Assembly (NCBI GenBank): GCA_031308135.1
Contig: JAHLJT010004567.1
Coordinates: 35,874,792 to 35,938,791, forward strand
Direction: 5' to 3'
DNA: 64,000 nt
Origin: Acheta domesticus
Lineage: Eukaryota; Arthropoda; Insecta; Orthoptera; Gryllidae
Under the pieces are notes generated by a model. That model searched no databases. It was not told the DNA's origin and was given only the letters and a program-made list of their open reading frames with translations. Shown piece by piece: positions 56,895 through 64,000 of the stretch (position 1 is its first letter; the number at the start of each line of letters is the position of its first letter). The translations under genes were made by a program, and so were the position numbers.

Positions 56895-57379
56895 CGTAGC
56901 TCGCAATCATGGAATAAGTAAAGGAATTTGCAGATTGAAGATTATGGAAAAAATTTTGAAAATCACGGGGATTTACAACATTCTGATGCAAAACTCTACA
57001 TCAAAAATAATCAAGCCTGGCGTCAAAATTCTCTTACGTGACCTCTACCGGGTACCTAATTGTTACCAATTTGTTAACGTTAATTATTGCTTCAGAACTA
57101 ACCAATTCGTTCTATTATATACTATTGGATAAAATATTATTGTCCTAAAATGTGAAAAATGTCTTTTCCGAAAATGTTATCTAATCAAAGACTGGAAGTG
57201 GAATTACGGTACGGTTATGATAAAGAGTCGGATATTGTTTTTTAGTTATGTAATAATGTATTTTTATTATTTAATCCTTTATATTGTTATTAAATAATAC
57301 ACATTCTAAATAATAATTACCAGTTAAAAATCGTAATTATCGATTTTCCAAACGAACCTTTCCCCCACTTCCGTACCAT

Positions 57380-57540
57380 CATTGGAGCACTGTGCGCTTC
57401 CCGCCGCGACAGGCTCTACCTTTGCTCAGTCGGTCGGTCCGGAGCAAGAGAACAGATTTCTGTGACGTCACAGAACATTGAGTTGGCTACCACTGACCTA
57501 GAATAAGGTCAGTGTTAGTTTAAAAAGAGTAAAAAATCTG
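57380..57540. promoter_or_regulatory. CRE palindrome plus everted AGGTCA repeat
   Basis: An 18-bp perfect palindrome, ttctgtgacgtcacagaa (57458-57475), contains the full cAMP response element tgacgtca, the bZIP (CREB/ATF) site. Sixteen bases further, cactgacct (57491-57499) and aggtcagtg (57506-57514) form a perfect inverted pair with a 6-nt spacer: two nuclear-receptor half-sites (AGGTCA) in everted order. Both sit beside a GC-rich stretch (57380-57450). Strong motifs by eye; regulation of a specific gene is not shown. Confidence 0.45.
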
Positions 57541-57779
57541 TAAAATTTTAGCTTTTCCTCAAATAACTTTATTTTTGTAAATTAATTCAATTAGTGAAGG
57601 TACGCGCGTCGAATTAACCATCCATTCAAATGATTGAAATATATCCTTACTTTTGGAGGATACCTGAAAGTATTTTCTAACCGAAGGAACTGACAAACCG
57701 GTCGGACTTGGAGAAAGAAGCATTAAGATTGACGTTTAAAGTAAGAAGTTACTACATTTCTCCCAAGTTTAAGCTCGTC

Positions 57780-58090
57780 GACTTTTAACGCGCTCTGTAA
57801 GTTTGACGACGAATGGCAGCCATTTTGGGAGGAATGGGCTTTTCATGGAACGTCTGCATCGCTCCGTTTTTTCGCCGGAAACGGCTCGCGTGTAAAACAT
57901 TGACTCGGAAAACGGCGCCGCTTAGCCGTAGATTATGGGCCCAATAAAGCGAACAACAGCCTCCTTAGGTCTTTTCGTTTCTATTCGGAGGGCCGACGCG
58001 CCGCTGTGGAATTGAAGGAAAAACTGCTTCCTCCAACTAATGATCCTTCCCGACGAGAGTACAAAGCGACGGTAATGTAGTCATAGAAAG
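57780..58090. other. CpG-containing stretch, possible promoter region
   Basis: Moderately CpG-rich sequence (cgccggaaacggctcgcg, ggcgccgcttagccg) about 300 bp after the palindrome cluster. It contains atggcagccattttggg, a YY1-like GCCATTTT word, common near promoters. No ORF of note. Confidence 0.3.
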
Positions 58091-58099
58091 TTTCGCGAT

Positions 58100-60225
58100 G
58101 CTGAATTGTCATTTAAAGGAAAACACTCTTCCAACTCAATGAAAATATGAGTAATTATAGCCTATCTAAAAATGTTTATGGGAAGAAAGGGAAAAATAAT
58201 GTTGTGTCATTTACCGTTTAATATCTTCCAAGTTAACAATAGGCTAAGTCATGATGACGAACGATGTTAAATCGTCAAGCGCGGTACTACTTAACAAATT
58301 ATTGTCAATTCGCAATAATGATTATTTATTCATATTACTTCCTTTATAAGAATTATGAATGTAGATGATGTGTGTATTAATGCATCACTATTTTTCAGCG
58401 TTAAAGCGTTTTAGTATATACAAACGTATGTACAAAAATTTTAATTTTTAGTGTGTATGTACAATGTAACTTTTAGTGTGTATGTGTACTGTGTGTACAA
58501 AATTTAAACTTTTAGCGTGTACAAAAATTGAATTAATCAATATCTACTAAATATTTCTTTTGAATAATCGGGAGCTTTAGAAAAGATAATAACTCTCATT
58601 ATACAAAAAGCAGACTTCTTATGATAGGTGAACATATGTATTGCTATCCTTTGGTGTCTGATGAACAACCCAAATGATATTTCCATTCATTTGAAAAAAT
58701 AATTATCTATTCATTCTTCCGTGATCTTTACCCATGAGATTGCCAGAATCCATTAGCCTGTCAATCAGATAGGCTACACCTCTTGTAAAGAGAGTGCTTT
58801 TCCTAACAAATTACTTTCTCGGCCGAAAGGCTTCGTTTTCACTAGAAGGGCACTCACGTATTTCAGTGGCAGTCTGTCACTGAGGGCAGCCACCCAGTGT
58901 CACCCTGCGCTGGCAGCAGTCATTGGGAAAACGTGTGTTATCATTGGATAACGCTATTAAAGCGAATAGGCGACACTGACAAGATTTTAGGACAAAATCG
59001 TAACAACAAAAATAATTATACTTAAATATTTCGTTCAAAATAACGCTCTACATTTTGAATGTCAATTATAACTCCAAAAAGAAACACACAACTGCTGAGA
59101 ACGAGAAAAACCTTTTTATACCATTGAAAAAGAAAAGCTTATTTTGCCAATTCTTTTAAGTTAAAAAAGAAAGCAATTTTGGAAAGCAAGATATGAATGG
59201 TTAATGTTTGCATTAATTAAGTACATTTTCCAAATGCGAAGTCACTCAAGCAAGATAGATATATTTTAAATGATATTCCTAGCATGGTTTGCTGTAAATA
59301 CGATAGCATTGTTTATTATTTTGTGTTTTATTAAAGAAATATAATTCATAATGCATGAAAATTAGCTGAGAAGATTCAACGGCAGTCAAAGCAGTCAGCA
59401 GTGCAGTTTAGCAGTCAAAGTGAAGGAAAAAGTTGAATGTTGAAGAAGAAAGAAATGCCAATGATTGAAAGAAATGCCAATGATTGAAGATTAAATATTT
59501 CTTTTCTCGAAAATCCAAAGATTATGACAGATTTTGTTTCATAATTTTAGATTTCATGAAACTGATTAACTTTATGACAACACGTTTAAAACGTTCTGAT
59601 AGAAAATCGTTCCAAAAATTCCGTCACTCTTTTTTATAAACATTCATTTTCTCTATTATTTTTCCACAAATTCAAATTTCGTTTCCGAAAAAAGGGCTGT
59701 GTCACGAACACTCCCATAGGAAATTATTCGGAAACGCCTACGGGTGGCGAGAGAGAAAAACATTATAGGCTATCTGATTTGTTTAAAATTTATTTAGACG
59801 TAACAAGAATATTTTTTGTTTCATTGAATTCATCTACGCATATTCATTTAAATATTTATTCCTTATCATTTGTCAAGTATCAATAACTTTTTTGAAATAA
59901 TGATTAAAGCCGTCATCGACACCTACAATAAAATATTTGGTCACCTGTTAATGAACTCACAAACAATCACAATTTCACAGAGCGTCTTTCTCCGAGTATT
60001 GACAAAGTAAAAATGATATGTTTGTGTGTAAAGCATTACGCCGAAGGACAGACCTGCTCTATCGAACTTATCGAATGTATACCATTGTGATATTTTCAAA
60101 CAAAAATAAAATTCCGGGTACCCGTGTCGCTCACGTTTTGAACATAGGAGCTGAGATGTACGACATCACGTCAAAAACAACCCCAATCCTGCACGAAGGA
60201 CTCGGATCCTATTCGCACACCCGAT
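58100..60225. other. AT-rich intergenic DNA with small repeats
   Basis: Imperfect repeats of ttttagtgtgtatgt and gtacaaaa-type words lie at about 58425-58530, a 19-bp tandem duplication (agaaatgccaatgattgaa) at about 59452-59489, and cagtcaaagcagtcagcag at about 59383. No gene seen. Confidence 0.45.
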
Positions 60226-60229
60226 TCAA

Positions 60230-60440
60230 ATGAGCCGCTCCGGGAGAACTGGGCGCAGCGGCGGCGGCGGTGAAGACGCGGGCGAGCAAATCGACAGTGA
60301 AATGGAGACGAGCGGTGCCCGCTCGCTCGCTCGCCCGAGCGACCGACCGACCGACCGGCCGCCTCCGTCGCGTTAAAGGAGACGTCGTTGGGCGTCGACG
60401 CGGCGCCACGCCGCGGGCGGCCCAGGGCCTTTCTACTCCC
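60230..60440. other. CpG-rich patch with CCGA and GCTC repeats
   Basis: Dense CpG with a (ccga)n run at about 60338-60358 and gctcgctcgctcgcc just before it. Frames are open on both strands and carry no motif. Confidence 0.4.
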
Positions 60441-60489
60441 AAACAGCGTGATTCGGAATAAATGTTACAAACGTCTAGGGGGGGGGGGT

Positions 60490-60697
60490 CGGCCCCGTGG
60501 CCGAGATCGCTAAAGCAGTAATGCCGTAGTGATCGTGGGATCGCGGGTTCGGGTCCCGCCTCGGGCATGGTTGTATGTGTCCGTCCTTTCACCCCCTATC
60601 ATCATCATATCGTTTCATCCTCATACCATAACGTTACATTCAATTGAGGTCGCTAATGACCAAGTATTTGATGCGACCTTAAATAACAAAAAAAAAC
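60490..60697 (+). mobile_element. SINE family C (tRNA head, A-rich tail)
   Basis: tRNA-like head with A box tggccgagatcgc (60498-60510) and B box ggttcgggtcc (60546-60556). Then gcctcgggcatgg, a body with cctatcatcatcatatcg, a ggtcgctaatgacc block and an A-rich end (aataacaaaaaaaaac). The head is too long and mismatched at its ends to be a functional tRNA. The style is common among arthropod SINEs. Target duplication not clear. Confidence 0.75.
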
Positions 60698-60699
60698 TT

Positions 60700-61685
60700 C
60701 TAAAGCGAGAACAGAGGTTACAGATGATCACTGCCAAATGAATAGATAGGGACGATTTTACACAAAGAAGTTAAGTACCTGATTATTATCGCCTTGCCAT
60801 GTTTGCTACGATCGTCATTGCAATATTCCTACAAATCTCCAAAAACAATATTGACCTTCAATTACTCTGAGTCTAATTATGCTCATTGAATGAATCAAAA
60901 TGCATTTGGTAGGAAATTTCCATGGTCTTTAAAAATAATTAATTAATTCTGGTATATTTACTCACCGTCTTGGAAATATTTGGAACTCATCGTGCATGAG
61001 TATTCAGTCGGTCACGTTCTAACGTAGTCAAAGAGATTGGTGAGACTGCCGAACATTGATCCATGAGGAGTTGCCTAACAAATAGGGGTAAGTTTCACAT
61101 AATTATGTAATTTCGTTTCCTGTGTACTCTTAGTTGTGTACTACTAGGAATCATAATTCAAATTTGAAAAATTTTCTTGGAAAAATTTAACATTCATAAT
61201 GTAAATATTTTGGAGTTATTGGGCTTACCAAATGAAAACATTTCAGTTTTGTTCCTAAGTAACATTTTCTGAGTCTACATGGCACTGTACACTTTGTCGT
61301 TATTAAGTTCGTTATTCATTTCACACATAGCTACAAGTATTTGTTTTCAGTAAGTATTTTTCAATAGACGAATCTACTTCAACAATCTTAACACATCCAG
61401 CTTCCTAACTTCAGGGGCCAAGTGAGCAGTATGGTATAGAGAGTTTTGATTGATGATATTCTAAGTGGGAAGTTGATCTATTATTTTTTAAGGTCTAATC
61501 AGAAAAATGACTAGTTAGAAAATATCTTTAATTATATTACGTAAAATTTCAATATTTCAAAGCGAATTTAACACATTTCCATCCAGTATTCTTCTAGGCT
61601 ATTAAGTGTCTTCTTACGGGAAGTAACAGCATTCTTCTAACGTTTTATGAACAAATCCAAGCTTTATTTCGATTATCACAATAGG
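60700..61685. other. AT-rich intergenic DNA
   Basis: No supported feature. Confidence 0.45.
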
Positions 61686-61689
61686 AATT

Positions 61690-61850
61690 TGATATGGTGG
61701 GATACATCGTGCCGGTCCTCTGCTCAAAACATGTTTATTGTTGTCTAAGATTATTGTATTTGTAACTTCCCACCGGACAACAGTCCATTTGCAAGATAAT
61801 AAACTTATTATTATTATTGTTATTATTATTACTATTATTATTATTTACTT
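61690..61850 (+). mobile_element. Retrotransposon 3' end with TTA-repeat tail (tentative)
   Basis: Non-AT-rich text (gtgggatacatcgtgccgg, aacttcccaccggacaac) leads into gataataaacttattatta and an imperfect (TTA)n tract to about 61850. A 3' end running into aataaactta and a TTA microsatellite is typical of truncated arthropod non-LTR elements or SINEs. No coding part remains. Confidence 0.4.
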
Positions 61851-61854
61851 TTGA

Positions 61855-63640
61855 CAAGCTGAAGTATTCTACTTTGTCGGGGAATTTATTATTCACTCGT
61901 AGACCCAGCAATTCTTCGCCATTGCAATGTATTACACTTCACACGCAATTGGTCACGTGATTGCTAATCACTTTTTACGCTACGCTCTGCAAAAAGTTTA
62001 AAATATGAAAGACTTTCTCGCGAGCACGGTTTTGTTCTATGTCCTGATTTGGTCATGGTTGTCAAGTATCCTATTGTTAAAACGTTTTCCTCCAAGTTTG
62101 AGCGTGCTTTCGCTATGACACTGTCTTGGAGAAATTTGTTTTATTAATCCGAGATAACGTTCAAGAAATAATTCCGGCCGATATTTCACAATCGCAGGGG
62201 CATAATGTGCAGCAAAGACGCGCTTTATACTGGAGAGTACGGGTGTTGCATAGAGCTTCAGTCAGGGACGCTTGAGCCAGCTTAAAATTATCAACGCGCG
62301 TCTATGTGTTAGAGACATACGCACATTACCATTGTACTATGCCTTCATTCTCCGCGCAAGTTCAAGCAATAAGTTGACAAAGTTAATCCCAATCGCATGA
62401 ACGGTACGGCAGCGCATAAAATATGAACAAACTTTGATTTTTAGATAATCATCTATTACATAGGAAAAGGAATTAATTATTTTTTTGTATAGAGTATCCC
62501 CTACCTACTCTGCCTTTAATCACCCTGACCAACAATGGACTACCCTGTCCCTCTCCTTTCCTGGTCCGCCAATCCCCTCGTTCAGTTGCACCCCACTCTT
62601 CTTCATTAAGATAAATCTGTCCATTTTTTTTAAAAAACAAACAAGCAAGAAACCTTTCGATTTATAAAAGAAAAAAAATTTGTAAAAATGTGATGTGCAA
62701 CAAAACACTACCTTTCAATAAAAACCGCATCGAAATCGATTCAGCCATTCCAGAGATTACCTCGGTTAGGCAAAACGTAAAAACAATTCAATTGGTTTCG
62801 TTTCATCTAAATAAATACAGGTTATCCCGGGAGGAAACGTCGAAAATAAGCTGTTAAGACAACTTATTTTGTTGCAAATTTTTTGTAATAAAATATTTTG
62901 ATATTCTGAACGGCTGAGCACAATAAGCACTCAAAAGCTGTTTTGAAAAAATATTTTAAAGCAAAACTTTGCATTGCATAAACATAGAAATACTCTACAG
63001 TAATATAAATTGTTTATTTACAAAATAAATGAATATATTTGTTTAGAAAGAAAAATTAACCCAGAAAAAAAAGCATCCGATTTACACAATTCGACTGCTT
63101 TTTTTATTACTTCAGGTTGTCACCTAAAAATCACTAAAAACAATTATGTGCTCAAGTACAGGGCTCCCCCTACAGGATGAGTAATAAATTATGAAGATGC
63201 GCACTTTCACAGTTGAAAAGTAGACATTTTCGTGAGCTTTCAGATTATATTAGTTGCAAACTTTTAAAAATTGGTGTTAATCGTTTTAGCTTTTCAGAGG
63301 CTTTGATAATGAACGCTGAATTTGAACAAAAACTGACTGTAATATATATTGAAAATGATACAACTCCAGGAGTAGAACGGAAAGAATAAGTTGGACTTTT
63401 TCAGTGAACTTTCAGATAACGTAGACAAAACAAAAACGTTCAAATTATAGTGAAAATCTCCCAAACCAATTTCTAGTTAATATCTAATTTCCAAAAATGT
63501 TTCCTTCGGATTGCAAATATCTACAGTTGAGTTCAAAAGAATATCAGAAGTGATTAATACGACAGAGAGGCGCAAGAACAGTTATATTCAAAAGCTACAC
63601 ATGATGCTACATTTGTAACGTAATATCGTGATTCCAAATA
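61855..63640. other. AT-rich intergenic DNA, nothing identified
   Basis: About 1.8 kb without a supportable gene, RNA or repeat. Confidence 0.45.
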
Positions 63641-63648
63641 TCTCTAAC

Positions 63649-64000
63649 GGCCGGTTTCACCACCATTATTTACAATTTTAAGTTCGTCTTACGAATTTTA
63701 AGTCAGACTTAAGAGACATTTCCGTTTCACCACACCCTTTAAGGCGAACTGAAAGATAAGTTCGACTTAAATTTAAGTACACCTCAAGCAGTACTTATAC
63801 ATTTTAAGTCGGCTTTCCGGCGCAAAAACAGTATAAATAGCGAGCGTATTGTTGATATAATATTGATATAATAAAACAGTATATATAGCGAGCGTATTGG
63901 ACTGTTGCTTCTGATAGTGAATGCTGCGACAATTGTGAAAACGAGTGCTTTGAGAAGCCTCGTAGGGTGATGTGGATATGGGAACGGTCCGAATAATTTG
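63649..64000 (+). mobile_element. 5' end of a DNA transposon, cut by the window edge (tentative)
   Basis: ggccggtttcaccacc at 63649 preceded by taac resembles terminal inverted repeats of arthropod DNA transposons with 3-bp TAA/TTA target sites (PIF/Harbinger style). Related text (ccgtttcaccacacc) recurs internally at about 63720. aagtc, gacttaa and taagtc words are spread over 63680-63815. The other end would lie beyond the window, so the call cannot be completed. Confidence 0.4.
63828..63899 (+). promoter_or_regulatory. Duplicated TATA-box promoter-like block
   Basis: acagtataaatagcgagcg at 63828 and acagtatatatagcgagcg at 63876 start two copies of the same 24-bp text, 48 bp apart. The first carries a consensus TATAAATA (63832-63839). 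They lie inside the putative transposon end and before the first downstream sequence, so they may be its promoter, with one copy duplicated in tandem. Confidence 0.4.

Noticed and set aside
60498..60566. A functional tRNA gene
   Set aside because: A and B boxes are present, but the acceptor stem does not pair and a SINE body with an A-rich tail follows.

Overview
This is a gene-poor, AT-rich eukaryotic window, most likely from an arthropod with a large, repeat-filled genome. The evidence is the mix of decayed mobile elements: a mariner copy with TA target duplications, a pogo/Tigger-like inverted-repeat element, a Penelope-like GIY-YIG remnant, and three tRNA-headed SINE families. No bacterial features (operons, ribosome binding sites, long ORFs) are present. 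Two runs of N of round size (1000 and 100) show a scaffolded draft assembly. No complete host gene can be defended. Nearly every long ORF is a tandem repeat that lacks stop codons, or runs through N.

Layout. 1-6.4 kb: AT-rich DNA, a 15-bp minisatellite, a CpG-rich patch with a strong hairpin, two old SINE copies and a 1.4-kb GACAGA-type array. 6.4-8.0 kb: a pogo-like element carrying an internally deleted mariner. 8.8-9.8 kb: an 18/19-bp GC-rich minisatellite. 12.66-22.47 kb and 23.47-33.13 kb are the same ~9.7 kb sequence twice, either side of a 1000-N gap. The first copy ends at the gap and the second starts at it, as expected if two overlapping contigs were scaffolded without being merged, so the true locus probably has one copy. 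33-37 kb: AT-rich DNA, a 315-bp SINE with perfect 12-bp target duplications, and a large inverted repeat cut by the 100-N gap. 37.1-40.1 kb: a degenerate ~10-bp satellite, a CpG-rich TCGCCACCG array and a repeated 300-bp satellite segment. 43-51 kb: more SINE copies (one nested in another), a 78-bp tandem array inside a possible terminal-inverted-repeat element, a Penelope-like remnant and a GGC-rich CpG block. 51-64 kb: mostly unrecognised AT-rich DNA with a few exon-like pieces (a Gln-rich broken exon, a degenerate BED-like finger), a CRE plus everted AGGTCA palindrome cluster, a third SINE, a TTA-tailed element and the start of another DNA transposon at the right edge.

The pieces do not form a pathway. 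The window records transposition, satellite growth and assembly error. The most useful results are the false duplication, SINE families whose ends are set by target-site duplications, the nested transposons, the gap-truncated inverted repeat and the possible regulatory cluster near 57.4 kb. All family assignments come from reading motifs and were not searched against databases.
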